A DNA stretch of 64,000 bases from Brevibacterium senegalense (GCF_000285835.1 NZ_HE978602.1:324399-388398), one strand, 5' to 3'. Positions 51,419 to 59,575 are shown, counted from the first letter of the stretch. Translations and numbers: made by a program. The notes: generated by a model not told the origin, from the letters alone.

Positions 51419-51910
51419 TCAGCGACGCTGCCGCGCCGGCGACGTCTCCGATCGGATCACGAAGTCCACGTCGAGGGTGAGCACCTGCTTGCCGTGCTGG
51501 TTCACCAGCTGCCCGGAGGACACTCCCATCGCCCGCCCGTTCACCGCCGGGTCGATCCGCTCGACCCGCATGGAACCGGTGAGCGTGTCGCCGGGCCGCA
51601 CCGGTCGCAGGAAGCGGACCTCGCGCAGCTGCCGGCCGGCGACGATGTCGTATCCGGTCAGCACCTGTGTGACGCTCAGGCGCTGGTAGACCGCCAAGGT
51701 ATGGATGCCGCTGGCGATGAGACCACCGAAGTCGGATTCCCGCGCCGCGTCCTCATCGACGTGGAAGTACTGCGGGTCCCAGTCGCGGCCGAAGGCCAGG
51801 ACCTCCTCCTCCGTCACGGTGTGCGAGCCCAGCTCCACCTCGACGCCCACGGGGATCTGCTCTGCCGGCAGGCGATCCGCGGGTGCGTGCGGCTGATCGG
51901 GTGCTGTCAT
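51419..51910 (-). CDS. MaoC-family dehydratase (hot-dog fold)
   Basis: 163-aa (R)-hydratase-like protein. The active-site region FGRDWDPQYFHVDEDAARESDFGGLIASG carries the Asp and His pair, although the spacing differs slightly from classical D-x4-H hydratases. RFLRPVRPGDTLTGSMRVE is the typical second hot-dog strand. Likely substrate is an enoyl thioester. GGAGGA lies before ATG 51910. SRP RNA ends 29 nt upstream on the same strand. Confidence 0.88.
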   Translation of the reverse strand: MTAPDQPHAPADRLPAEQIPVGVEVELGSHTVTEEEVLAFGRDWDPQYFHVDEDAARESDFGGLIASGIHTLAVYQRLSVTQVLTGYDIVAGRQLREVRFLRPVRPGDTLTGSMRVERIDPAVNGRAMGVSSGQLVNQHGKQVLTLDVDFVIRSETSPARQRR

Positions 51911-51943
51911 CGTCGACTCCTCCGAGGTGATCGGCACGAAAAA

Positions 51944-52032
51944 GGACTTCCCACGCACCCGCCAGAGCTCACTTACCCTTGCTGCCTTTCGGCCCTGGGG
52001 GAGTTCGCAAGATGACGCCGCGTGGGAAGCCG
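51944..52032 (-). ncRNA. ffs: Signal recognition particle RNA (bacterial small type)
   Basis: On the minus strand the 5' CTTCCCACGC pairs with GCGTGGGAAG near the 3' end. The apical Ffh-binding part reads CCAGGGCCGAAAGGCAGCAA, followed by GGTAAGTGAGCTCTGG, as in actinobacterial SRP RNA. A TTTTT tract directly follows the 3' end (51943-51939) as terminator. The ends are estimated from pairing. dnaX, often downstream of this RNA in Actinobacteria, is absent here. Confidence 0.88.
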
Positions 52033-52038
52033 GGATCC

Positions 52039-52044
52039 AGTCTA
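52039..52044 (-). promoter_or_regulatory. -10 box of SRP RNA
   Basis: TAGACT on the minus strand, 6 nt upstream of the estimated SRP RNA 5' end. The -35 region is weak. Confidence 0.6.
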
Positions 52045-52093
52045 GTCCAGCCCCCTGCGGATCGGCCAACCGGGGCAGTGCTTGAATGTGCCC

Positions 52094-53098
52094 ATGACCT
52101 CGTCGTCCGCATCCGCCGCCGTGCCCGCCTCCTTCGTCGTGACCCTCCACTGCACAGACCAGCCGGGCATCGTGGCCGGGATCAGCCGCGTGCTGGCCCG
52201 GCACGGCGGCAATGTCACGGAGTCGAAGACCTTCGAAGATGCGGTCCACGGCACGTTCTTCGCCCGGTTCGCCTTCACCCTGCCGTCCGTGGACGGAACC
52301 GGGGACACAGCGCCCGGGGCTGGGGCCGGGGACACCGCCGCCGAGGCCGGTGCCGGCACAGCGTTGTCGGTCGCCCCCGTCGCCCAGGCGGCAGACAGTG
52401 CCGCTGACCCGGCCGCTTCCGCTGTCGCCGGACTGCGGGAGGATCTGGACGCGGTGGCCCTCGAGTTCGACATGACCCTGGACCTGCGCCCACTGGGACG
52501 GCACATGCCCGTCGTCCTCATGGTCTCGAAGTGGGAGCACTGCCTGCGCGACCTGCTCTACCGCGCACAGGCCGGCCACCTGCCGATCGACATCGTCGCG
52601 GTCGTGTCCAACCACCCGGACCACCGGTCGCTCGTCGAGTGGCACGGGGTGCCGTTCCACCACGTCCCCGTCACGAAGGACACGAAGCCGCAGGCCGAGG
52701 CGCGTCTGCTGGAGATCGTCCGCGAGACGGGTGCCGAGCTGGTCGTGCTGGCCCGCTACATGCAGGTGCTGTCGGAGGAGCTCAGCCAGGAGCTGAGTGG
52801 CCGCTGCATCAACATCCACCACTCGTTCCTGCCCAGCTTCAAGGGGGCGAAGCCCTACCACCAGGCGTTCGAGCGCGGCGTCAAGATGGTGGGCGCCACC
52901 GCCCACTACGTCAACAGCGACCTGGACGAGGGCCCGATCATCTCCCAGCGCATCGCCCCGGTCGACCACTCGTTCAGCCCCGCGGACCTCCAGCGTCACG
53001 GGCAGGACGCGGAGGTCGCGGCCCTCACGGACGCCGTCCGCATGCACGCGGAGCACCGGATCATCCTCCAGAGCGGCCGCACCGTCGTCCTGCGCTGA
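52094..53098 (+). CDS. purU: Formyltetrahydrofolate deformylase
   Basis: Hydrolyses 10-formyl-THF to THF and formate, 334 aa. The N-terminal ACT domain (about 12-110; TLHCTDQPGIVAGISRVLARHGGNVTES) is interrupted by an Ala/Gly-rich insert at about 67-115. The formyltransferase fold follows with VVSNHPDH, NIHHSFLPSFKGAKPYHQAF and ATAHYVNSDLDEGPII, which hold the catalytic Asn, His and Asp. The start may be leaderless (TTGAAT 6 nt before ATG 52094). It is divergent from SRP RNA. Confidence 0.93.
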   Translation: MTSSSASAAVPASFVVTLHCTDQPGIVAGISRVLARHGGNVTESKTFEDAVHGTFFARFAFTLPSVDGTGDTAPGAGAGDTAAEAGAGTALSVAPVAQAADSAADPAASAVAGLREDLDAVALEFDMTLDLRPLGRHMPVVLMVSKWEHCLRDLLYRAQAGHLPIDIVAVVSNHPDHRSLVEWHGVPFHHVPVTKDTKPQAEARLLEIVRETGAELVVLARYMQVLSEELSQELSGRCINIHHSFLPSFKGAKPYHQAFERGVKMVGATAHYVNSDLDEGPIISQRIAPVDHSFSPADLQRHGQDAEVAALTDAVRMHAEHRIILQSGRTVVLR

Positions 53099-53149
53099 GG
53101 GTGATCCTGCGCTGACGGGCCTCAGGGCGGAGCTCTCGGTCGAGGGTGA

Positions 53150-53611
53150 TCAGTCCGCAGCCGCGGCCATGACGGTCGCGGTCATCTCCTGGACCTGCTC
53201 CAGGTGCTCCTCCTCGACGGCGCCGGTCCAGACGACGGGCTGCTGGGCGAGCGACCAGCCCAGGCCGGTCGTGATTGCTTCCATCGCCTTCTCCGCGCCC
53301 GTCGTGTCGTAGCCGCCGTGGATCCAGTAGGAGAACGGGCGACCGGCCGTGGGTTCGCGGACGTGGTCGTAGACGGTGTCGAAGAAGTGCTTGAGTGCGC
53401 CAGAGATGTAGCCGAAGTTCGCTGTCGTGCCCAGCACGTAGGCGTCCGCTGACAGCACCTGGTCGATGTCCGGCTCCAGGGCGGCGACCTCGACGAGCTC
53501 CAGATCCCCCAGCTCGGCGAGCTCCGGAATCTGTGCGGCACTGAGCGCTGCGTCCGCGATCCGCCGCGTCGACTCCGTGGGCGAGTGGTGGATGAGCAGG
53601 ATCCGTGTCAT
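53150..53611 (-). CDS. Flavodoxin-family / NAD(P)H:quinone-reductase-like protein
   Basis: 153-aa FMN-binding fold: ILLIHHSPTESTRRIA as phosphate loop, AYVLGTTANFGYISGALKHFFDTVYD around the flavin, and the WIHGGYDTTGAEKAME block. Electron carrier or small oxidoreductase. The -10-like TAGCGT lies 4 nt before ATG 53611 with no ribosome site. It is convergent with purU and divergent from a hydrolase. Confidence 0.85.
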   Translation of the reverse strand: MTRILLIHHSPTESTRRIADAALSAAQIPELAELGDLELVEVAALEPDIDQVLSADAYVLGTTANFGYISGALKHFFDTVYDHVREPTAGRPFSYWIHGGYDTTGAEKAMEAITTGLGWSLAQQPVVWTGAVEEEHLEQVQEMTATVMAAAAD

Positions 53612-53615
53612 GTGT

Positions 53616-53632
53616 CCACGCTACCCCGTAGG
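53616..53632. promoter_or_regulatory. Back-to-back -10 boxes of divergent genes
   Basis: TAGCGT (minus, 53621-53616) and TAGGGT (plus, 53627-53632) serve the flavodoxin and hydrolase genes, whose starts are only 30 nt apart. The two transcripts would begin nearly head-to-head. Confidence 0.5.
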
Positions 53633-53641
53633 GTGAGCAGC

Positions 53642-54592
53642 ATGGGAGACGTGGATCACAGGAACGAAGTGGGCGGCGGGGCAGCGAGCGACACGGTGGG
53701 CAGCCCCTTCGACAATGCCTCCGTCGCGGCACGGCTGGGCGGGGAGACCTTCACTACGCAGGTGGGTGACCTCGTCTTCGACGGCTTCCGGGTCGCGGGC
53801 GCGGAGGCGACCGGGGCCTCGGGCACGGCGGTCCTGGTGCACGGCTGGCCGCAGTTCGCCGCGTGCTGGGAGGACACGGCGCGGGCACTGGTGGACGCGG
53901 GCATCGACGTCATCGCGTACGACCAGCGGGGCTACTCGCCGGGCGCCAGGCCGGACGAGGTCGAGGACTACACGGTCGAACAGCTGGTCGCGGACCTGCA
54001 CGCGCTGGTGCGCGCGTGGGGACTGACGCGGTTCCACCTCGTGGGGCACGACTGGGGCGGTGTCCTGGGCTGGCAGTACGCGGCGCAGCACCCGGGGGGC
54101 CTCGTGACGTTCACGTCCGTGTCCTCGGCGCACACCCTGGCGCACGGCAGGCGCATGAAGGAGGACCCGGACCAGTACGAGCGCATGCACTACATGCGGC
54201 AGATCCGGAAGGACCCGGCCGGCGTCGAGGCGCGGATGCTGGCCGACGGCGGCCGGCGGCTGGCCGCGATCTACGGCGACGCGGTGTCGCCGGAACGGGT
54301 GCAGTCGTACGTCGACCGGTTCTCGGAGCCCGGCGTGCTCGCGGCGGCTCTCGCCTACTACCGGGCGCTGGGGCTGGGACATACGCCGCAGCTGGACCCG
54401 ATCACGGTGCCCACGCTCTATGTGTGGGGCAGCGAGGACCTGGCCTTCTCGCGGGGTGCGGCGGAGCTGACGGGCGGCTACGTCGAAGCCGACTACCGGT
54501 TCGTCGAGATCCCCGGCGCTTCCCACTGGCTGCCGGAGCAGGAGCCGGGCGTGGTGTCCGGCGCGGTCATCGACTGGGTCCGGGAGCACTGA
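53642..54592 (+). CDS. Alpha/beta hydrolase, epoxide-hydrolase-like
   Basis: 316 aa. VLVHGWPQFAACW provides the oxyanion hole, and the elbow VGHDWGGVLG has Asp as nucleophile, as in epoxide hydrolases and haloalkane dehalogenases. YDQRGYSPG and the C-terminal GASHWLPEQEP His are present. The HGWP form favours an epoxide-hydrolase-like enzyme; the substrate is unknown. Probably leaderless or near-leaderless from TAGGGT. Its stop is 3 nt from the convergent small gene. Confidence 0.85.
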   Translation: MGDVDHRNEVGGGAASDTVGSPFDNASVAARLGGETFTTQVGDLVFDGFRVAGAEATGASGTAVLVHGWPQFAACWEDTARALVDAGIDVIAYDQRGYSPGARPDEVEDYTVEQLVADLHALVRAWGLTRFHLVGHDWGGVLGWQYAAQHPGGLVTFTSVSSAHTLAHGRRMKEDPDQYERMHYMRQIRKDPAGVEARMLADGGRRLAAIYGDAVSPERVQSYVDRFSEPGVLAAALAYYRALGLGHTPQLDPITVPTLYVWGSEDLAFSRGAAELTGGYVEADYRFVEIPGASHWLPEQEPGVVSGAVIDWVREH

Positions 54593-54595
54593 GGG

Positions 54596-54784
54596 TCAGT
54601 CTGCGTCGTCGGTGCGCGGGGGATCGTCCGTGGATCCGTCGTGCGTGGTCCGGCGGGTGCGGGGACGGTGCTTCTCCTCCGCGCTCCGCTGCAGCGTTCG
54701 CGCCAGCACGATGAGGATCCCCGCGGATGCGAGCACGAGAACGACCGTGACGATGATCGTGAGGGTCAGGGCGAGCGGGGACAT
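54596..54784 (-). CDS. Small membrane protein
   Basis: 62-aa protein: one N-terminal transmembrane helix (LTLTIIVTVVLVLASAGILIVLA) and a charged, Arg/Asp-rich cytosolic tail. No family recognised. AGGAG lies 4 nt before ATG 54784, supporting a real gene. It converges on the hydrolase with a 3-nt gap and is divergent from the sirtuin. Confidence 0.6.
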   Translation of the reverse strand: MSPLALTLTIIVTVVLVLASAGILIVLARTLQRSAEEKHRPRTRRTTHDGSTDDPPRTDDAD

Positions 54785-54835
54785 GGTGCTCCTGGCGGGC
54801 GATCGGGCGGGGGCGGACGGCTGCACTGAGGCGGA

Positions 54836-54879
54836 CGGACACGGAGCCCCGACCGGGCGGTCGGATACGGAACCCCGAC
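54836..54879. repeat. Imperfect 18-bp direct repeat upstream of the sirtuin gene
   Basis: Copies at 54836-54853 and 54862-54879 match at 16 of 18 positions (CGGACACGGAGCCCCGAC and CGGATACGGAACCCCGAC) and are 26 nt apart in the divergent intergenic region. Confidence 0.5.
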
Positions 54880-54959
54880 TCAGCAGGCGGGTCCGTCTGA
54901 GTGACACAGTAGTGGCGGCGGGACGGCCCCGCAGTGATCGAGCGGCGAGGAGTGCCTGC

Positions 54960-55841
54960 ATGGCGGTGATCCGCGATCCGTTGCGCGGCCGGGAACGACC
55001 GGCGGCACCGTCCCACACGGACGACCAGATCATCGAGCGGCTCCTGGAGGTGGGGGCGGAGTCCACGGTCGCGCTCACGGGGGCGGGGATGAGCACGGCC
55101 TCCGGCATCCCGGACTACCGCGGACCGGACGCGTCGCCGCGCTCGCCCATGACCTACCAGGCGTTCCTGGCCGGACCCCTGCAGCGGTCCCGGTACTGGG
55201 CGCGCAGCTGGGTGGGCTGGGACAGGATCGAGTGGGCGGAGCCCAACGACGGGCACCGGGCTCTGGCCGCGCTGCGCTTGGCGGGGACGATCACGCAGAA
55301 CGTCGATGGGCTCGACCGGTTGGCGGGGGTGCGCGACATCGTCGAGCTGCACGGGCGGTTGGACCGCGTCCTCTGCCTCACGTGCCGTCGGACGTACTCG
55401 CGGCAGTGGCTGCAGGAGGAGCTGACGGCGCTCAACCCCGACTTCCTCGACCGGATCGACGTCGATCCGCGTGAGATCGAGGTCGCCCCCGACGGCGACG
55501 CGGAGCTGGAGCAGACGCGCGACTTCCGGGTGCGCGACTGTCCGCAGTGCGACGGTCTGCTCAAACCGGATGTCGTCTTCTTCGGTGAGACCGTCGACAC
55601 GCGCGTCGTCGAGCGGGCCCGCGACCTCGTCGAGGCCGCGGATGCGCTGGTGGTGCTGGGGTCCTCGCTGGCCGTCATGAGCGGACTCCGGTTCGTCCGG
55701 GCGGCGGCGAAGCTCGGTGCGCTCGTCGTCATCGACACGGACGGTCCCACCCGCGGCGATGACCTGGCGGACATGCGGTCGCTGTCCCGGACAGCGGATT
55801 TCCTCACCGCGTGGGAGCGAGCGGTGCGGGATTCCGAGTGA
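54960..55841 (+). CDS. Sirtuin (NAD-dependent protein deacetylase)
   Basis: 293-aa SIR2-family enzyme removing acyl groups from lysines using NAD. The NAD motif is ALTGAGMSTASGIPDYRG, then TQNVDGLDRLAG and catalytic His131 in VELHGRL. Zinc cysteines are in CLTCRR and CPQCDG, with a longer-than-usual insert between the pairs. LKPDVVFFGE and VLGSSLAVMSG complete the fold. GAGGAG lies 7 nt before ATG 54960. No acetyltransferase or acs gene is adjacent. Confidence 0.92.
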   Translation: MAVIRDPLRGRERPAAPSHTDDQIIERLLEVGAESTVALTGAGMSTASGIPDYRGPDASPRSPMTYQAFLAGPLQRSRYWARSWVGWDRIEWAEPNDGHRALAALRLAGTITQNVDGLDRLAGVRDIVELHGRLDRVLCLTCRRTYSRQWLQEELTALNPDFLDRIDVDPREIEVAPDGDAELEQTRDFRVRDCPQCDGLLKPDVVFFGETVDTRVVERARDLVEAADALVVLGSSLAVMSGLRFVRAAAKLGALVVIDTDGPTRGDDLADMRSLSRTADFLTAWERAVRDSE

Positions 55842-55999
55842 GGAGCGGTGCGAGACCCGGGGTGAGGTGCTGTGGGCGCCGCTGGATGATCCGCTGCGAA
55901 TCGTTCGCACCTGATCATCCGGTGACGTCTTGCTGTCCATCGGGCGACATGGCCCCGGCAGTCCTCGACACGCGGTGAGGACTGGGGCACGCTTGGGAT

Positions 56000-56764
56000 A
56001 TGACTTCGCTCGCACGTGAAGAACGATTGAGACTGGCCTCCCTCCTCCGGAAGGTGGGACCGGACGCTCCCACACTGTGCGAGGGGTGGAAGACACGTGA
56101 TCTGACCGTCCACCTGGTCATGCGCGACCGCGATCTGCCGGCGATCATGGGCGAGCACCTCAAGCTGTTCGCCAAGCGCCACGAGCGCGTCGACGAGCTC
56201 CTGCGGAACACTCCCTGGATCGAGCTGGTGGGCAAACTGGCGCAGGGCCCCACCGCCTGGAACCCCAGCTCGTGGGGCGTGGGCGTGGATTCGATCATGA
56301 ACACCGCGGAGTTCCTCATCCACCACGAGGACGTGCGCCGTGCACAGCCCGGCTGGCACGTCCGGGAGCTGGGCACCGACGTCCAGAAGGACATGCTGGG
56401 CCTGGTGCGCGCGCTCGCCCTCCCGTATGCGCTGCGCCGTGGTCTCCACCTGGTGCTCAAGCCGCGCGGCTTCGACGAACTGCGCGCCGGCCGCACGAAC
56501 AACTCGACTGTGACGGTGAGCGGCCTGCCCGTCGAGCTGCTGCTCTACCTGTTCGGTCGTGAGACGCACGCGCAGGTCGACGTCCGCGAGTCCGCACCTC
56601 TCAGCGGTGACGACGACGCCGAGGTCGTGGGCGGCACCCCGGACGAGATCGCCGCCGCCGAGCAGGACACGAGCACGAACACCGGCGAGTGGCCCATGGT
56701 CGTCCAGCAGGAGAAGCGCAAGCGCGGCCCGATCGTCGAGCGCCCGGAGGGTGCCGAGATTTGA
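56000..56764 (+). CDS. TIGR03085-type metal-binding (DinB/maleylpyruvate-isomerase-like) protein
   Basis: 254 aa. The four-helix metal-binding domain (about 1-125) has LCEGWKTRDLTVHLVMRDRD with a conserved His and AEFLIHHEDVRRA with the His-His-Glu cluster. A small C-terminal domain and a charged tail follow. Function is unproven; mycothiol-related chemistry is inferred for the superfamily. The start may be leaderless (CACGCT 6 nt before ATG 56000). Its stop overlaps the TTG start of the M23 gene. Confidence 0.85.
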   Translation: MTSLAREERLRLASLLRKVGPDAPTLCEGWKTRDLTVHLVMRDRDLPAIMGEHLKLFAKRHERVDELLRNTPWIELVGKLAQGPTAWNPSSWGVGVDSIMNTAEFLIHHEDVRRAQPGWHVRELGTDVQKDMLGLVRALALPYALRRGLHLVLKPRGFDELRAGRTNNSTVTVSGLPVELLLYLFGRETHAQVDVRESAPLSGDDDAEVVGGTPDEIAAAEQDTSTNTGEWPMVVQQEKRKRGPIVERPEGAEI

Positions 56765-57375
56765 CCGTCCCGCTCGACCTGGCGTACCCGTTCACGGGGA
56801 GCTGGGAGGTCCGCAACAGTCCGGCGAACCGGGTGCCCAGCCACGGCAGCCGTCTGTTCGCCACGGAATACGCGATCGACTTCGTCCCCGTCGACGACTC
56901 CGGGCGTACGGCACCGTTCACACTCCGATCGCTCGTCCGTACTGAGGCCCCGGAAGAATTCCCCGGATTCGGGCGACACGTTCTGGCGCCGGTGGACGGA
57001 GTCGTGGTGGGGACACTCGCGACGCTGCCCGACCACTCCGCGCATCGCGGGTTCCGGTCGATCGGATACGCATTGACACAGCGTCGGCGAGCCGCTGCGG
57101 GGTGGACGGCGCTCGCCGGGAACCACGTCCTCCTGGAGTGCCGCGGTGGGATCGTCGCGCTGTGCCATCTCCAGGAGGGGAGCGTCCGCGTCCGCTCCGG
57201 TCAGCGAGTGGCGGTGGGCCAGGTGCTGGGAGGGTGCGGCAATTCGGGCAACAGCGTCGAGCCGCATCTTCACGTGCAGGTGATCGACCGCCGCGACATC
57301 GAGCGGGCCCGCCCCGTTCCCGTCACGTTCGACGGTCGGTTGCCGGCCAACGGAGACATCATTCGTCCTCAGTAG
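56761..57375 (+). CDS. M23-family peptidase-like protein
   Basis: 204 aa, no signal peptide. The metal motif HGSRLFATEYAIDF (HxxxxxxxxxD) and EPHLHVQV (HxH) match M23/LytM-like folds, and VDGVVVGT and GNHVLLECRGGIVALCHL are the central strands. Lack of a signal peptide and coupling to a cytosolic gene suggest an intracellular or non-classical role. TTG 56761 overlaps the preceding TGA (TTGA) and is the only plausible start near the fold's beginning. Confidence 0.82.
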   Translation: MTVPLDLAYPFTGSWEVRNSPANRVPSHGSRLFATEYAIDFVPVDDSGRTAPFTLRSLVRTEAPEEFPGFGRHVLAPVDGVVVGTLATLPDHSAHRGFRSIGYALTQRRRAAAGWTALAGNHVLLECRGGIVALCHLQEGSVRVRSGQRVAVGQVLGGCGNSGNSVEPHLHVQVIDRRDIERARPVPVTFDGRLPANGDIIRPQ

Positions 57376-57414
57376 CAGTGCGGCCACGGGGCCCGGCCCC
57401 CGCATGAACGGTTC

Positions 57415-57450
57415 TCGCGAAGGACGGGAATGCTCGTATGCAGTTCGCGA
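57415..57450. repeat. 36-nt dispersed repeat, copy C
   Basis: TCGCGAA, 3 nt, CGGGAATGCT, 9 nt, TTCGCGA: the same architecture and length as copies at 28944 and 29027. Extended ends TCTCGCGAA and TTCGCGAGA form a perfect 9-bp inverted repeat. It lies between convergent genes. Confidence 0.7.
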
Positions 57451-57497
57451 GAGAAGCGCGAGGTGGACGGGGGCGTTGCGCGGAGGCGGCGACCCGG

Positions 57498-58196
57498 TCA
57501 GGCGCTCGCACCCACCGGAGCGGGCAGGAGGGAGAGCTGCCCGTCGACCATCCGATGGGTCGTGTCGAAGCGCGGCATGAGTTCCAGGTCGTGGGTCACG
57601 AGCAGGGTCGCCGTTCCCAGTTCGCGCGTGAGGTCGACGATGAGCCCGATGATCTCCTCGCTGCGCGCCCGGTCCAGTGCGGACGTGGGCTCGTCGACGA
57701 TGAGGACGGACGGCGAACCCATGAGGGCCCGCGCGATGTTGACGCGCTGACGCTGACCGCCGGACAGGGCCGCGGGGCGGGCGTCGCGGTGGGCGCTCAG
57801 CCCCACGACGTCCAGCAGGTCGTCCGCCTCGCGCTGACGCGCGGCACGGTTCGCGCGCTTCCCGTCCATCTCGCCCATGACCAGCAGCTGCTCACGGGCT
57901 GTGAGGGACGGCAGCAGATTCGACTGCTGGAAGATGATGCCGATCTGCTCCCGCCGCAGACGCGCGGACTTCTTCTGGTTCATCCGCGTCGCATCGACAC
58001 CGGCGATCGACACGGTGCCGGAATCCGGCTTCACGAGGGTCGACGCGACCGCCAGCAGGCTCGACTTGCCGGAGCCGGACGGTCCGGTGAGGCCGGCGAC
58101 GGAGCCGGCTGCGACCTCGAGCGTGGCGTCATCGACGGCGGTGATGCGGCCGTCGCCGTCGGGGAACGTGAGGGTGATGTCCGTGAGGGAGAGCAT
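57498..58196 (-). CDS. ABC exporter ATP-binding protein (LolD/MacB type)
   Basis: 232-aa ATPase. Walker A GPSGSGKSSL, Q-loop IFQQSNLLPSLTA, signature LSGGQRQRVNIARAL, Walker B VLIVDEPTSALD and H-loop VTHDLEL are all intact. GAAAGGA lies 5 nt before ATG 58196. It follows its permease by 106 nt on the same strand and is divergent from a two-component system, a layout common for envelope-stress or antimicrobial-peptide detoxification modules. Confidence 0.92.
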   Translation of the reverse strand: MLSLTDITLTFPDGDGRITAVDDATLEVAAGSVAGLTGPSGSGKSSLLAVASTLVKPDSGTVSIAGVDATRMNQKKSARLRREQIGIIFQQSNLLPSLTAREQLLVMGEMDGKRANRAARQREADDLLDVVGLSAHRDARPAALSGGQRQRVNIARALMGSPSVLIVDEPTSALDRARSEEIIGLIVDLTRELGTATLLVTHDLELMPRFDTTHRMVDGQLSLLPAPVGASA

Positions 58197-58302
58197 GAGG
58201 GTCCTTTCGGGATGAGCGGTGAGAGGGAACGGAGAACGCGGGTGCGTCTCGCGGGGCACTGGAACTGGGGCCCGTGGGTGGAGCCGGCGGCCGGCCGTAC
58301 GG

Positions 58303-59364
58303 TCAGCGCGCGGAGCCCAGGGCGGTGAGCGCATCCGCCTTCGTCACGGTGCGCAGTGCGAACGCGGCGCCGGCCAGGCCCAGGAGGATGAGCAGCGCCG
58401 CGGGCAGTGCCGTCGTGTACCAGCTGACGACGAACGGCAGCACACCGGCGATGGCCAGCCCCAGTCCGGTCGTGAGGAGGATGCCGCCGCCCACACCGGC
58501 GATGAGGACCGCCAGCGACTGGCCCAGCGCGTCCTTCAGCAGGGACGGAGTCGAGGCGCCCAGCGCCTTGAGGACCGCCACGTCACCGGTGCGCTGCATC
58601 GTCCAGACCGTGAAGAACGCGCCCACGACCAGGGCGGAGATGCCGAACAGCATGCCCACCATCAGCAGCAGCGAGCCGATCTCGGACCGGAACGAGCTGA
58701 TCGCCAGGAGCGAGTCGACGGTGCCGTTCGCCGTCGTCGAGGTCTGGGTCGCCAGCTGCTCCAGCTCCTCGGCGTCCGCGTTGTCCGTCAGGTCGACGGC
58801 CAGCGCGGTCGCGACGGAGTTGTCACGTCCCAGCCGCGTCTCCATCTCCTGCCAGTCGTCACCGGTCACATAGGCGACGGGGGTGTGGGCGTACCAGCGG
58901 TCCTCGTCCAGCAGGTCGGCCGTCAGGTCCATGCCCAGCACGGTGACGCTGTCGCCGTCGGCCACATCGAGATCCTCCGCGGCACCAGCGCTCAGCCGCA
59001 CGTGGCCGTCCCGCGGCGGGGAGTCCTCCGTGCCGCCCAGGATCGCGGCGGACACACCCGCCGCATCTCCGTCTGTCGGGTCGATCTGGAAGCGGAGGAT
59101 GCCCACCTCACGCGCCCCGGCCACGGACGGGGCGTCGCGCCATGCGTCCAACTGTTCCTGGGTCAGCTGGGACTCGTCGTACGTCTCCGCGGCCAGGACG
59201 ATCCGGTCGCGCTCCAGTGACTGGATCGCAGAGATGTTCTGCTGGGCCAGACCGCCGGTCAGGCCGGACAGCAGTCCGATGAGCAAGGTGATGAGCAGGA
59301 CGACCGCAGTGATGAGGGTGAAGCGTCCGCGGGCGAAGACCATGTCGCGGCGAGCGAGGAACAT
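58303..59364 (-). CDS. ABC transporter permease, FtsX/MacB-type
   Basis: 353 aa. An N-terminal helix (about 14-36), a long extracytoplasmic domain (about 37-225) and three C-terminal helices form the type VII permease layout. The FtsX block includes FFTVWTMQRTGDVAVLKALGAST. GGAGG lies 5 nt before ATG 59364; the longer frame to 59643 is rejected. It pairs with the ATPase at 57498. Probably controlled by the divergent NarL-type system. Confidence 0.88.
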   Translation of the reverse strand: MFLARRDMVFARGRFTLITAVVLLITLLIGLLSGLTGGLAQQNISAIQSLERDRIVLAAETYDESQLTQEQLDAWRDAPSVAGAREVGILRFQIDPTDGDAAGVSAAILGGTEDSPPRDGHVRLSAGAAEDLDVADGDSVTVLGMDLTADLLDEDRWYAHTPVAYVTGDDWQEMETRLGRDNSVATALAVDLTDNADAEELEQLATQTSTTANGTVDSLLAISSFRSEIGSLLLMVGMLFGISALVVGAFFTVWTMQRTGDVAVLKALGASTPSLLKDALGQSLAVLIAGVGGGILLTTGLGLAIAGVLPFVVSWYTTALPAALLILLGLAGAAFALRTVTKADALTALGSAR

Positions 59365-59419
59365 GGGGGCCTCCAGAGGGTCGAGGGGGAGTGGTCCGGT
59401 GGGCGGTGTCCGCCCGACT

Positions 59420-59492
59420 CCTCCATCGTGGTCCGCGGAAGGCCTCCCCACATCGGACGGGCGATCGGTCCCCGGGATGCGGACGATGGAGG
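59420..59492. repeat. 10-bp inverted repeat in the exporter/two-component intergenic region
   Basis: CCTCCATCGT (59420-59429) and ACGATGGAGG (59483-59492) are perfect inverted copies 53 nt apart. They lie between the divergent ABC operon and kinase gene and may be paired sites for the response regulator. Confidence 0.4.
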
Positions 59493-59563
59493 TCGCACTC
59501 GTCCTTTCGATGGATCCGCCACCGCACGCCCCTGGATCCGGTACGAGGCGGCCCCGCACGCAG

Positions 59564-59569
59564 TAGCGT
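59564..59569 (+). promoter_or_regulatory. -10 box for leaderless kinase transcript
   Basis: TAGCGT ends exactly 6 nt before ATG 59576; no ribosome site is present. Confidence 0.65.
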
Positions 59570-59575
59570 GGAGTC

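Noticed and set aside
53642-54592. Haloalkane dehalogenase
   Set aside because: The Asp nucleophile fits, but the HGWPQ oxyanion region and lack of clear halide-binding Trp pairs favour an epoxide-hydrolase-like protein. No certain substrate can be given.
57410-57456. Simple intrinsic terminator between the M23 and ABC genes
   Set aside because: A hairpin is possible, but the sequence matches two other sites in an invariant spaced pattern including the unpaired middle, which a plain terminator would not conserve.
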